Part shown: positions 11,301-21,149 of the stretch, piece after piece
Layout: each line of letters opens with the position of its first letter
How positions within the stretch are numbered: the first letter of the stretch is position 1
Assembly: GCA_944989445.1 (NCBI GenBank)
Contig: CALYLW010000136.1
Location: forward strand, 310,001 to 374,000
Length of the DNA: 64,000 bases
From: Ampullaceana balthica
Taxonomy: Eukaryota; Mollusca; Gastropoda; Lymnaeidae
Direction of reading: 5' to 3'
Made by a program: the position numbers and the translations under genes
The notes under the pieces: generated by a model
Seen by the model: the letters and a program-made list of their open reading frames with translations, nothing else
Told to the model about the DNA's origin: nothing
Databases searched by the model: none

Positions 11301-13184
11301 AATTTCTTGCCATAGTGGATTGCATGTAAAGGTGATAAACAAATCTGGCCTTCCATGATTTCTGACATAAGTCATAGCATCTTGAGTGTACTCATGCATG
11401 TGTCTTGGACTTCCTGTAAATGTTGCTGGCAAGATAACCATTTTCCCCAGATCATTTGGATTGGCATCATTTGCAATGGCATCTCTGAGGTGAATGTAGT
11501 CTTCAACTCTCAGCTTCTTTTGATTTAGACGGATGTAGAGCAAGCGTTCACTTTCAATTTTCGCGTACATATCTACGATGAATTGATGGAACAGCTGTCT
11601 AAATTTCAAGAGATGGTTATCTTCACCACTGCGAATCATGATTCGATATGCATTAAAGTCCATTGCTGTAACCTTTTTACCCAAAACATTGTTTCCCGTG
11701 TCTGGGTTTGTCTGAGGAATGCCAAAGGAGTACCCATCTTCACCTTGCCAAAACATTAGGGGGTATTGCAGAGCATCATAAGAGCGATGAGTTTCTGCAA
11801 CTCTTTGGAGAAGGTTGTTTCGCTTTTGAAGGACAATGTCACGTCTGTCAAATTCATTTCCTACCATGACAATGGCCACTTCATCAAATGTTGGTACATT
11901 GAACCGCCTTTGGTGTTCATGTCTTGGTGCTTTGTCAGCTCGTATCACAACTTTGTATTCATCAGTTGGCATTCTTTCTAGAGCTGTCTTGAAAATTTGA
12001 AGGTAGGCATTGTTTGCATGTAGGAGTTCTTGCAACTCCAAAACAACATTTTGTTGCAAGTCTGGAAAGTTTGCACATCTTTGTTGGACTTCTCTAGCTT
12101 GGTCTCCCATGAAATAGATCTGCAGAAACTGAGGTTCGCCTTCAGCTGGCAGCAGAGATCCAGCCCTGTGATAAATTTGGCCTTGAACTTTAAATGTTGG
12201 CATGAATCCTTGTTCACGAATTTCTTTGCTGGCACCAAAAGATGTCATTTGAAAGCATGAGTTGTATTTTCTGATGTTGGCTAGGAAGCGTTTAGACGTT
12301 TGAGATACACCTTGAAGCAAATGATCAAGTGGCTCAGGTGGATGTTGCAGAGTCTCTAGTTTAACTTTGCCATTTGAACAGCACATTCCAGGGTGCTCAT
12401 CTTTCCATTTAAATGCACTGCAATGCTTGCAGATCAAGTTCATCTCACCAATGTTGACCTTTTCATGTTGATGGTATGGAATATCTGGGTCATATTGATG
12501 AGCAGCACCTTTTAGGTCTTGCTGCATTTCATTTCTTCTTCTGTTTAAATTTCCATTTCTCTGGTCTGCAAGTCTTATTTGGGTTTGTTCATTTGTTGCA
12601 TTTTCTCTTCTCATTGAAGGTCTGACTCTTTTTTCATCAAGTCTTGCCTGTGTTTGTTTATTGGTTTCATTAGCTCTTCTGATTGAAACTCTTTCTCTCT
12701 CATCATCAAGTCTTGCCTGTGTTTGTTCACTGGTTTCATTAGCTCTTCTGATTGAAACTCTTTCTAATTCATCATCAAGTCTTGCCTGTGTTTGTTCACT
12801 GGTATCATTAGCTCTTCTGATTGAAACTCTTTCTAATTCATCATCAAGTCTTGCCTGTGTTTGTTCACTGGTTTCATTAGCTCTTCTGATTGAAACTCTT
12901 TCTCTCTTATCATCAAGTCTTGCCTGTGTTTGTTCACAGGTTTCATTAGCTCTTCTGATGGAAACTCTTTCTCTCTCATCATTAAGTCTTGCCTGTGTTT
13001 GTTCACTGGTTTCATTAGCTCTTCTGATTGAAACTCTTTCTCTCTCAACAGCAAGTCTTGCCTGTGTTTGTTCATTTGTTTCATTTTCTCTATGTAAGGC
13101 TTGCTTCTTTGCCGTTTTAGAAACACGACCGAATTGAGTTTTTCTTTTTGGGGGCATGATTTCTCTGAAGAAAGATTGGAACAT
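8346..13184 (-). CDS. Helitron Rep/helicase (RepHel) transposase
   Basis: Uninterrupted 1612-codon ORF. In order: a basic N-terminus, with a second Met at residue 10 (MPPKRK) that may be the true start; eight 23-residue charged, probably helical repeats (about 33-216); a Cys/His cluster ICKHC...CC (about 248-270); a Helitron-like N domain (YPLMFWQ near 470). The HUH nuclease follows, with LFITFTCNP (about 613), metal-binding HPH in GLPHPHILIWL (about 683) and the two-tyrosine motif YICKYVNKG (about 827). The Pif1/RecD-type SF1 helicase has Walker A GGTGKT (about 1187), WDE (about 1263), GDFRQ (about 1301), INKAQGQS (about 1552) and YVACSRV (about 1579). All hallmark catalytic residues are present and no frameshift is seen. 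It would nick and join single strands at the element's ends and unwind DNA during transposition. It is the only convincing intact gene in the window. Confidence 0.96.
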   Translation of the reverse strand: MFQSFFREIMPPKRKTQFGRVSKTAKKQALHRENETNEQTQARLAVERERVSIRRANETSEQTQARLNDERERVSIRRANETCEQTQARLDDKRERVSIRRANETSEQTQARLDDELERVSIRRANDTSEQTQARLDDELERVSIRRANETSEQTQARLDDERERVSIRRANETNKQTQARLDEKRVRPSMRRENATNEQTQIRLADQRNGNLNRRRNEMQQDLKGAAHQYDPDIPYHQHEKVNIGEMNLICKHCSAFKWKDEHPGMCCSNGKVKLETLQHPPEPLDHLLQGVSQTSKRFLANIRKYNSCFQMTSFGASKEIREQGFMPTFKVQGQIYHRAGSLLPAEGEPQFLQIYFMGDQAREVQQRCANFPDLQQNVVLELQELLHANNAYLQIFKTALERMPTDEYKVVIRADKAPRHEHQRRFNVPTFDEVAIVMVGNEFDRRDIVLQKRNNLLQRVAETHRSYDALQYPLMFWQGEDGYSFGIPQTNPDTGNNVLGKKVTAMDFNAYRIMIRSGEDNHLLKFRQLFHQFIVDMYAKIESERLLYIRLNQKKLRVEDYIHLRDAIANDANPNDLGKMVILPATFTGSPRHMHEYTQDAMTYVRNHGRPDLFITFTCNPLWQEIQAHLLPGQSAVDRHDLVARVFKRKLSKLMGVITKSHVYGETRCWMYSIEWQKRGLPHPHILIWLMKKLRPNQLDNVISAEIPNSTQDNFLFKIVVKNMLHGPCGNLNRNSACMVDGKCSKKYPRNLIQETKTGEDGYPVYRRRKPGDCGFTAKIKMKVGSTYQKIEMDNRWLVPYTPILTKMFQAHINVESCQSVKAIKYICKYVNKGSDQAVFGLEGNQENPDEVQKFLMGRYISSNEAVWRILNFQIHERYPTVVYLSVHLENGQRVYFNQENIYHQILEPPRTTLTAFCQLCQQDDFAKTILYCVVPRYYTWNASQKLFKRRKQGADVEYHPGIKSSDALGRVYTVHPSNAECFFLRMLLHVVRGPTSYTDLKTVDGHVCATFREACQMQGLLENDHHWVLTMEEACTSQSPTRLRHLFSILLTTCSVSNPLALWDTFKTDLSEDIMLQTKRENQTLLIEFSNEIYKRCLMLLEDLCVSMSGRNLDQFGLPTPQRNENNLQNSEILREQNYNTNELMAYVSENQPRLVEDQRAAYIHILELVTSKKGGIIFLDAPGGTGKTFVINLLLATIRRDKGIAIAVASSGIASTLLAGGRTAHSAFKLHLNMNHSENVTCNISKGSGKAKVLEQCSLIVWDECTMSHKRALEALNNSLQDLKGNTKLMGGTVVVLAGDFRQTLPVIPRSTPSNELNAFLKASTLWKQVKKMTLTTNMRVHLHGDNAAGYFSHQLLQLGDGKWQVDPASGTVYFPSNFCTVAKSLEELKLAVFPNIQDQFKNPEWLCERAILAPKNSSVNSINSQIHNFLPGISKNYKSIDTVTDPAQAVYYPTEFLNSLDPPGMPSHNLELKIGAPIILLRNLDPPKLCNGTRLSIKHLLPHVIEATILTGCAKGEDVFIPRIPIIPTDMPFDFKRLQFPIRLAFAMSINKAQGQSLKVAGIVLEEACFAHGQLYVACSRVGSHTNLFIFAPDGKTKNIVYRQALI
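12537..13088 (-). repeat. 69-bp in-frame repeats in the Helitron ORF, 8 units
   Basis: Eight tandem 69-bp units encode 23 residues each around NETSEQTQARLDDERERV. The central five or six units are close to identical in DNA and the outer two diverge, suggesting expansion from the middle. Charged spacing suits a helix or coiled coil. Because the period is a multiple of three, unit gain or loss preserves the frame. Confidence 0.93.
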
Positions 13185-14017
13185 AATAGCTTATATATTG
13201 TTTTAGTGTACAACTGCTTTTAATTATTTCCCTTTGTTAAACTTTCTTCTTAAATACCATACTGAAGGTTTTTTCTCTTTTAGCATCAATAAACTTATAA
13301 GTAACTTAGATAAATAAGTAACTTATAAGTAAATTATTAAATTAGTTTAAATTTTGCTACCCCATGACTATTTGTTTAATTCGGACACATCAATTGTGTT
13401 TAGACATTTGTAAAACAGGTGAAGTGTTAATTTAAGTTTTGGATATATAATTTGTTTAGTGATATTTTGTATTGATTATAAGATCCAAAAAAAATATTCA
13501 GAAGAGATTAATTTAATTTAACCTTCACCGGATCAATAAATATATGTATTTAATTCATCCTTCTAAACATCAATGAACAGATGAATTTAATTTATTCTAT
13601 TAGCACCACTAAATGGCTGAAAGGTATTAGATAGGCTAATATATAAACTTGTTAACTACTTCAAGTTTGGATAGGTAAGGTTAGTTATTGTAAAATCTTA
13701 AAAAACACATTCTAAAGAGATTAATTTCATTTGTTCTTCTTAAGAATGTCAAGTTCTAATGATTTTTATGACTCACAAGGCTTCAACTCAATAAGTAAAA
13801 ACACCATCAGAAGAATCAATATTTTAATTGAACAAAGAAATCCTTCAAGGCAAAATAATAACAACACTGTGCGTGCTCTCCACTACAAAATAGTCCCTCT
13901 AGCATATCTCTCTATTGACGTCATCCCACACCAAACTACGTCACACCAAGCATGTGTCAAAATAGTGCGCACTGTGCAACAGTCAAACATTGACATTCCC
14001 AAAGCGGTAAAACCCCA
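13185..14017. other. Helitron 5' non-coding region, proximal part
   Basis: AT-rich. A 115-codon frame on the plus strand (13731-14078) starts MSSSNDFYDSQGFNS after two Met codons. I recognise no domain, it lies antisense to the Helitron, and it runs into the inverted terminus at 14018. It could be captured sequence. Confidence 0.4.
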
Positions 14018-14160
14018 TCTAATATATAAAGATGAAAGTTTGTTTGTTTGTTTCTTTTGTTTGTTTTGTTACTCATAGAATGCCACACCGTTGGACCTAG
14101 GTGCTGAAATTTTGCATGGGACCTTCATTTGACCCGGGACAGGTCATAGGCTATGTAGTT
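14018..14160 (+). mobile_element. Inverted Helitron 5' end inside the autonomous element
   Basis: Plus strand: A then TCTAATATATAAAGATG, followed by GTTTGT repeats and CACCGTTGGACC...GCTGAAATTTTGCATGGG. It matches the first ~140 bp of the outer Helitron (16403 leftwards on the minus strand) at roughly 80% by eye, in the opposite orientation. I find no partner 3' hairpin-CTAG on the plus strand before 16403, so it is a nested truncated element or an inverted capture. Confidence 0.75.
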
Positions 14161-14454
14161 TTTTTCTTATATAAAAAACTGACTCATCAATAATTGAATT
14201 CTCCAACTTCGCGTGTAGGTAGAAGCATGAAGCTTTGGGAAGTTGTTGAGTAGCCTCTCACGACGATCATTTGTGTAAAAAAGTTGCAATTCAGTCATGG
14301 GGGCCGGGGGCACAAAGACGTTTTTTTCATTATATTGGCTATATGAAAATTGATATTTAAATATTTTTTTTGCTCGTTACCACCACGGAAGTGTACTTAA
14401 CAACCACCCAGAGTTTTATGCTTCTAACTACACGGAATTAGTGATCTTTAGGTT

Positions 14455-14665
14455 CACTTGTGTTAAGTTTAATGACTTTCTTAATAAGTTCGTTAGCTAA
14501 AGTTTAAATAGTTAATTTGTTTAGCTTATGTAAACATAAAATTATGTAAACATGAAATGACAACATAGGTCCTAGGCCTTTATATGCATGTCAAGATCAT
14601 TGATTCTTATTTTTAATAAGTAAGTTTATAGTAATGAGCAAGTTTTATTATGTTGTTGAAAATAT
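14455..14665. repeat. Diverged direct repeat, copy A
   Basis: Shares GGTTCACTTGT, a TTTATATGCATGT block and GAGCAAGT in the same order and spacing with 15530-15735. The two are about 1.08 kb apart within the Helitron 5' region. Confidence 0.65.
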
Positions 14666-15529
14666 TCAAATAGTTATTTGTTAAGTATGTATGTGTATGC
14701 AACGATTTACTTTCTTCTTATTTTTTTGTATTTCTCTTGATTAACTTCATTTAGTGCCCTCCCCTTTTCTATACTAATAAAAGCCTAAGCCCCCTCTCAC
14801 TAATGGTCCAACTTCCCATTTGACTAAAAGTCTGTAAAATTTACGAATCATACTAAAAACAATTAAGCACGACTCAACTCTGAACTAAAAGTAATTAGTA
14901 AAAATCGCCCTTTATCTAATTTCCAGAAACAAAAACAGGAATTTTTTTTTACAAAATATAATGTCTTATCTCAAAACGGGAATCAAAAAAGAATTGTATC
15001 CCTTGGTGAAACAGCAACATATAAGATTTTGGAATCCATCGCTAAATGGACCGTTTTGTAGAAAGGGACAAAAGTGAACAAATTATAGTCAATTTTTAGT
15101 CAATTAAAGTTAATTTAAAGGCGGGCGCTTAAAATGAAGTCTTATAATGCAGTACTGCTCCAAAAATAAATTGTATACTTTTTGATAGTCTTTATTTATT
15201 AGTGTTTTAATATGGAAATGATATATAATGCTTTTTTTTATATTTGTCTCTATGTTATACGATTTAAATTTACGGCTTTTATGTAATAGGTATAATTTTA
15301 AAAAAGAATTCAAGTATGTTTTGGACCATGTTTCCCGATGGGACATCATAGTTTGTAAATTATATTTCAAACAACAGATTTAGTTTCTGCAAAATAAATA
15401 AATTATTTACGAAATAGGAAAAAAAGATGCTATGTTTGACTAAACATCTATTTTTAAAATGGCTTTTGTTATTCCGCAACAGCGTAATGACCATGGCATA
15501 TTCAATTCGCCGCCCAACTTAATTAATTG
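14666..15529. other. AT-rich Helitron interior
   Basis: No gene. TCTATACTAATAAAAG at 14768 resembles the 5' end of the Helitron at 22561 but is preceded by T rather than A, so it is at most an eroded terminus. Confidence 0.4.
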
Positions 15530-15735
15530 CTTATAGGTTCACTTGTATTGAGTTTAATATGCTTATGTTTATAAGTCCGGTAGAAAGGTTTAAATTGTAA
15601 ATTTATAGAGCGTATGTAATAAAAAAAACACAGCATTGGTCGTAGGCTTTTATATGCATGTAATATTCCTTGATGATTTACGTTAATAATTAAATTTAAG
15701 GGATTGAGCAAGTAAAATAAGCAAGAAAAATTAAT
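15530..15735. repeat. Diverged direct repeat, copy B
   Basis: Partner of 14455-14665, with the same block order and many substitutions, so the duplication is old. Confidence 0.65.
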
Positions 15736-16402
15736 ATAGAACACGCATCAAATTTTAAGAAAAACAAACGTATAGTTCCTCTAAATTACGATTAAGCTTT
15801 TTTGACTTGGGCAATTTCTTTTATTTGTTTAAATTAAAATTTGAGTCATTAGAAACAACATAATAAAACTCTTAATTTAAAAATAAATACCATACATCGT
15901 GTGACAAATGTAATGAAATAGTGTTAACAGATCTATAATATCAAGAAAGTATTTGTATAAAAGGCCACTGTTTTGTACCGCAAGGCCAAAACAAATATGA
16001 ATGTTATTATAATAAAATTACACTGCTCACTTTTAGATGCGTACACGAAAAGGTGCGCACCGTAATTTGACAATAAAAGATTTTTGAAAGCGCACAGCTA
16101 AAAATAAAGTATTGTAAAAAATAACGCACCAAAATGAACTCGTTTTGAATGCCCGCATGAAGCTGTTCAATATCGAAATGAGAATTTATTTTGTCTTTAT
16201 TTGGCTCTACATTTTCTGATTATGGGCCCCCTTACCCTAGGGGTGGTCACCTGGGGTTGAAACATAGCCTACGACCTGTCTAGGGTCGAATGAGAGCCCC
16301 ATGCAAAATTTCAGCATCCTGGGTCCAACGGTGTAGATTTCCATTGGTAACAAACAAACACACAAACAAACAAACACACAAACTTTCATCTTTATATATT
16401 AG
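15736..16402. other. Helitron 5' terminal region
   Basis: AT-rich and without ORFs. From about 16260 it becomes the conserved terminal block (CACCGTTGGACCC..., GTTTGT repeats, TCTAATATAT) on the minus strand. Confidence 0.6.
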
Positions 16403-16403
16403 A

Positions 16404-16640
16404 TTAACATCATCAAATCCTCTTTTTACATTGATCCCTTTTCCAAAATTAAAATATGAGCGAAAAAAATGACGTCATATAATATTTTTTTACAGCGCAT
16501 ATTTAATTTGCACACCTTTTGATGCTTTGGTGCAGTAATTTGGTTTTCCCTGCTTTCTAAAATTAGTAGCGTCAGGACTGACAGACACTACTTGCGTGAC
16601 AATTGCAAATTATATTGTTTAATAATTAATTCCCCTGTAA
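16404..16640 (-). mobile_element. Helitron X copy 1, remaining part
   Basis: Colinear with 24232-24450 (TTCCAAAATTAAAATATGAG, AATGACGTCATATAATAT, CACACCTTTTGATGC, CTAAAATTAGTAGCGTCA). The match ends at GTTTAATAATT. It is the other half of the element whose 3' end is at 7971. Confidence 0.8.
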
Positions 16641-17394
16641 TGTATTTCTATTATGTTAATGATGCAAACAATAATTTGCATAATTCAGGATCATGTTAGT
16701 GATATTACCCCTTATTTGCATGCTTTATCATTTAGTCTCTATTTTCCATTGTATGCTTTATTTACGGATTCTACCAGTGTCGGGACGTTTCATTCACAGG
16801 TTTTAGTATCATTCGGGACAGTTCCAAAAATGTTCATGTTCACAAATGAGGCTGAAAGCTTCGATCCGCATTAGAATATCAATTTCAAGTTTTACCAGTG
16901 GTTCTAACACTTCCGACAAATACCATCACGCATTGAACAGATGGTCTCCAAAGTTGTCACAAACCCATATTTTAAACGCTTTACCCCAAACAATTTATTG
17001 TGTAACAAATTTAATCAGCATCTGTCAAGCGTTGTTCGCGTCTCGTCTAACAGTCCACGCAAGCTAAAATAGCGGGTGGTGAAAATAATTGTCCTATAGG
17101 GTAAATGGCTTTGAATCGTGATAAGCCAGCAAGTTAAATACATTGATTGGGTTAATGCAGGAGTCACGTGGTCGTATATCATGGATGTATGTTTTTAATG
17201 AACCACCGACCTTTGTGTGGCATTAAATAAACGAGCTTTAAATCAAGTTATAAATAATGCATGGAGTCCTCCTTCACATCCACCACAACAGACCTCTTTG
17301 TTTCACAATAAGTTCTAACAAAGTTTAAAATTGAGTGATACAGAGAAGCAATGATTAAATTTTAATTATTTTATTATTTTTATTATTATTTTAC

Positions 17395-17396
<2 letters not shown>
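16641..17396. other. Non-coding AT-rich interval
   Basis: No convincing ORF or repeat family. TGGTTCTAACACTTCC at about 16900 recalls a block near the hAT relics at 2830 and 3263. Confidence 0.45.

Positions 17397-17459
<63 letters not shown>
17397..17459. repeat. (TA)n microsatellite
   Basis: About 31 TA units, followed by TTTA/TTCA-rich sequence. Confidence 0.97.
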
Positions 17460-17466
<7 letters not shown>

Positions 17467-18147
17467 GTTATTCATTCATTTATTTATTTATATATTTATT
17501 TATATATAATCCATAGCGATCTGACATAAGGTTTCGAAACATTTCAGAAACTCTTAAACAAAATACTAAATAATACATTTCTGATTTCTGCCCCCCCCCC
17601 TTTTTTTTTAAATCTGCGCATGCTCCAATATATTAAATTTTACCTCGTCATTCAGCAATTCCGAATTTTGTAAATAGCATTCATCCTAATAACTATATAA
17701 AGTTTCAAAATATATCTTATTTCTCAAACTTGAAGAGTTTTTGTTTTAATAGATGACGAACTGATACGAAAAAAAGAAAACTTGGGCACCACCAAATGTT
17801 TGAGAAGCCCCGATTTCGTGGATCTGGTGCCCGTATGAAGTGTTTGAGTGCACCGGACTTTTTCATTCCCTAATATAGTCAGAGGGACTTGTTGAAAGGG
17901 AGCTTGCTCTAACAGCGTTTTTTTTTAGAGCACTCTAGTGTAGTGCAGTCCCCTGACGGAAATTGTACTGCTGCGGGCGCTTTTGTTCCCGCCAGAACTG
18001 ATATTAAAGCGCCATGTTCAAGTGGAGAGGGCTGCGGAAGGAGGGACATTTAAAGTGAATTAAGGATGGACTTAACAAGATTTCCGTGATAACACGGGGC
18101 GTGACGTCACAGAACTGATGACGTAGATCGGTGAGCACTGATTGTGA
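17460..18147. other. Non-coding interval before the 41-bp array
   Basis: AT-rich, with C and T homopolymers near 17590. No gene recognised. GC content rises at 17930-18150. Confidence 0.45.
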
Positions 18148-20777
18148 ATCACAGCGTGTAGGACAGATTTGTGAATACGCAATGTAGGACACATATTGTA
18201 ACGACAGATTTGTGAATACACAATGTAGAACACATATTGTAACGACAGATTTGTGAACACACAATGTAGGACACATATTGTAACGACAGATTTGTGAATA
18301 CACAATGTAGGACACATATTGTAACGACAGATTTGTGAATACACAATGTAGGACACATATTGTAACGACAGATTTGTGAATACACAATGTAGGACACATA
18401 TTGTAACGACAGATTTGTGAATACACAATGTGAGACACATATTGTAACGACAGATTTGTGAATACACAATGTAGGACACATATTGTAACGACAGATTTGT
18501 GAATACACAATGTAGAACACATATTGTAACGACAGATTTGTGAATACACAATGTAGGACACATATTGTAACGACAGATTTGTGAATACACAATGTAGGAC
18601 ACATATTGTAACGACAGATTTGTGAATACACAATGTAGAACACATATTGTAACGACAGATTTGTGAATACACAATGTAGGACACATATTGTAACGACAGA
18701 TTTGTGAATACACAATGTAGAACACATATTGTAACGACAGATTTGTGAATACACAATGTAGGACACATATTTTAACGACAGATTTGTGAATACACAATGT
18801 AGGACACATATTGTAACGACAGATTTGTGAATACACAATGTAGGACACATATTGTAACGACAGATTTGTGAATACACAATGTAGAACACATATTGTAACG
18901 ACAGATTTGTGAACACACAATGTAGGACACATATTGTAACGACAGATTTGTGAATACACAATGTAGGACACATATTGTAACGACAGATTTGTGAATACAC
19001 AATGTAGGACACATATTGTAACGACAGATTTGTGAATACACAATGTAGGACACATATTGTAACGACAGATTTGTGAATACACAATGTAGAACACATATTG
19101 TAACGACAGATTTGTGAATACACAATGTAGGACACATATTGTAACGACAGATTTGTGAATACACAATGTAGGACACATATTGTAACGACAGATTTGTGAA
19201 TACACAATGTAGAACACATATTGTAACGACAGATTTGTGAATACACAATGTAGGACACATATTGTAACGACAGATTTGTGAATACACAATGTAGAACACA
19301 TATTGCAACGACAGATTTGTGAATACACAATGTAGGACACATATTTTAACGACAGATTTGTGAATACACAATGTAGGACACATATTGTAACGACAGATTT
19401 GTGAATACACAATGTAGGACACATATTGTAACGACAGATTTGTGAATACACAATGTAGAACACATATTGTAACGACAGATTTGTGAACACACAATGTAGG
19501 ACACATATTGTAACGACAGATTTGTGAATACACAATGTAGGACACATATTGTAACGACAGATTTGTGAATACACAATGTAGGACACATATTGTAACGACA
19601 GATTTGTGAATACACAATGTAGGACACATATTGTATCGACAGATTTGTGAATACACAATGTAGGACACATATTGTAACGACAGATTTGTGAATACACAAT
19701 GTAGGACACATATTGTAACGACAGATTTGTGAATACACAATGTAGGACACATATTGTAACGACAGATTTGTGAATACACAATGTAGAACACATATTGTAA
19801 CGACAGATTTGTGAATACACAATGTAGGACACATATTGTAACGACAGATTTGTGAATACACAATGTGAGACACATATTGTAACGACAGATTTGTGAATAC
19901 ACAATGTGAGACACATATTGTAGCGACAGATTTGTGAATACACAATGTAGGACACATATTGTAACGACAGATTTGTGAATACACAATGTAGGACACATAT
20001 TGTAACGACAGATTTGTGAATACACAATGTAGGACACATATTGTAACGACAGATTTGTGAATACACAATGTGAGACACATATTGTAACGACAGATTTGTG
20101 AATACACAATGTGAGACACATATTGTAGCGACAGATTTGTGAATACACAATGTAGGACACATATTGTAACGACAGATTTGTGAATACACAATGTAGAACA
20201 CATATTGTAACGACAGATTTATGAATACACAATGTAGGACACATATTGTAACGACAGATTTGTGAATACACAATGTTGAACACATATTGTAACGACAGAT
20301 TTGTGAATACACAATGTAGGACACATATTGTAACGACAGATTTGTGAATACACAATGTAGGACACATATTGTAACGACAGATTTGTGAATACACAATGTA
20401 GAACACATATTGTAACGACAGATTTGTGAATACACAATGTAGGACACATATTGTAACGACAGATTTGTGAAGACACAATGTAGAACACATATTGTAACGA
20501 CAGATTTGTGAATACACAATGTAGGACACATATTGTAACGACAGATTTGTGAATACACAATATAGGACATATATTGTAACGACAGATTTGTGAATACACA
20601 ATGTAGGACACATATTGTAACGACAGATTTGTGAATACACAATGTAGGGCACATATTGTAACGACAGATTTGTGAATACACAATTTAGGACACATATTGT
20701 AACGACAGATTTGTGAATACACAATGTAGGACACATATTGTAACGACAGATTTGTGAATACACAATGTAGAACACAG
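18148..20777. repeat. 41-bp tandem array, about 64 units
   Basis: Head-to-tail 41-bp units containing GACAGATTTGTGAATACAC, AATGTAGGACACATATTG and TAAC. Variant units (AGGACAC, AGAACAC, GAGACAC) are interspersed. No minus-strand frame of the unit has a stop, and 41 is not divisible by three, so translation cycles through all three frames and gives a 41-residue repeat in an 869-codon frame. I regard this as non-coding: it has no codon-level constraint and the frame exists only because the unit lacks stops. Confidence 0.97.
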
Positions 20778-21149
20778 ATAATGAAAATCTGAGGAGGGAA
20801 TCGAACAATTCTTGTTGGTCAAATTTTTTTTAACAGACATCTTTTTGAACACGGATTGTATGATATGGCTTGGTACACAGGTACGGTAAAATTGAAATCA
20901 AGTCAAGCATTTTAGGTATGTGAACAACTGTTGAAAGTTGTGAACGTGACATTTTGCGCATAACTAGAGCATTAGCATTGACAAGTCTCGCGATCATAAT
21001 CATGCTGTTTCTTGCATAGCAATATTTCTCTATGCTGCTTCATCACGTTCATTGCGCTATGATGGTATAGCATTATTTTCTCTACACTACTCAAGCATTC
21101 TCCCGTCGCTCTTATTTTCAAAAGTCGGCGTAATTAAAAAGTCTTCAGA
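20778..21149. other. Non-coding interval
   Basis: Unique AT-rich sequence between the array and the LINE relic. No gene seen. Confidence 0.5.

Larger units (their letters stand above)
8202..16403 (-). mobile_element. Complete autonomous Helitron, 8202 bp
   Basis: Minus-strand element. The 5' end TCTAATATATAAAGATG starts at 16403, preceded by A. The 3' end is the hairpin GCCGGGTAACCCGGC running into CTAG (8205-8202), followed by T. Removing 8202-16403 rejoins TTTTATA and TTAACATCATC, matching the uninterrupted family X sequence near 24225-24245. This defines an A^T insertion site with no target duplication, as rolling-circle Helitrons leave. It encodes one long Rep/helicase. About 3.2 kb upstream of the ORF is non-coding and contains an inverted related 5' end (14018) and a diverged duplication. 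The intact ORF and ends suggest recent, possibly continuing, activity (inference). Confidence 0.88.

Noticed and set aside
13731..14078. 115-codon plus-strand ORF as a Helitron accessory gene
   Set aside because: It is antisense to the element, runs into an inverted Helitron terminus, and has no recognised domain; kept only as a question.
14768..14790. Third Helitron 5' end (TCTATACTAATAAAAG)
   Set aside because: Preceded by T rather than A, no matching 3' end, and similarity limited to an AT-rich 16-mer.
18072..20681. 869-codon minus-strand ORF with Cys-rich repeats
   Set aside because: It exists because the 41-bp unit has no stop in any minus frame. All frames are equally open, the translation cycles through them, and there is no promoter, splice or codon evidence.
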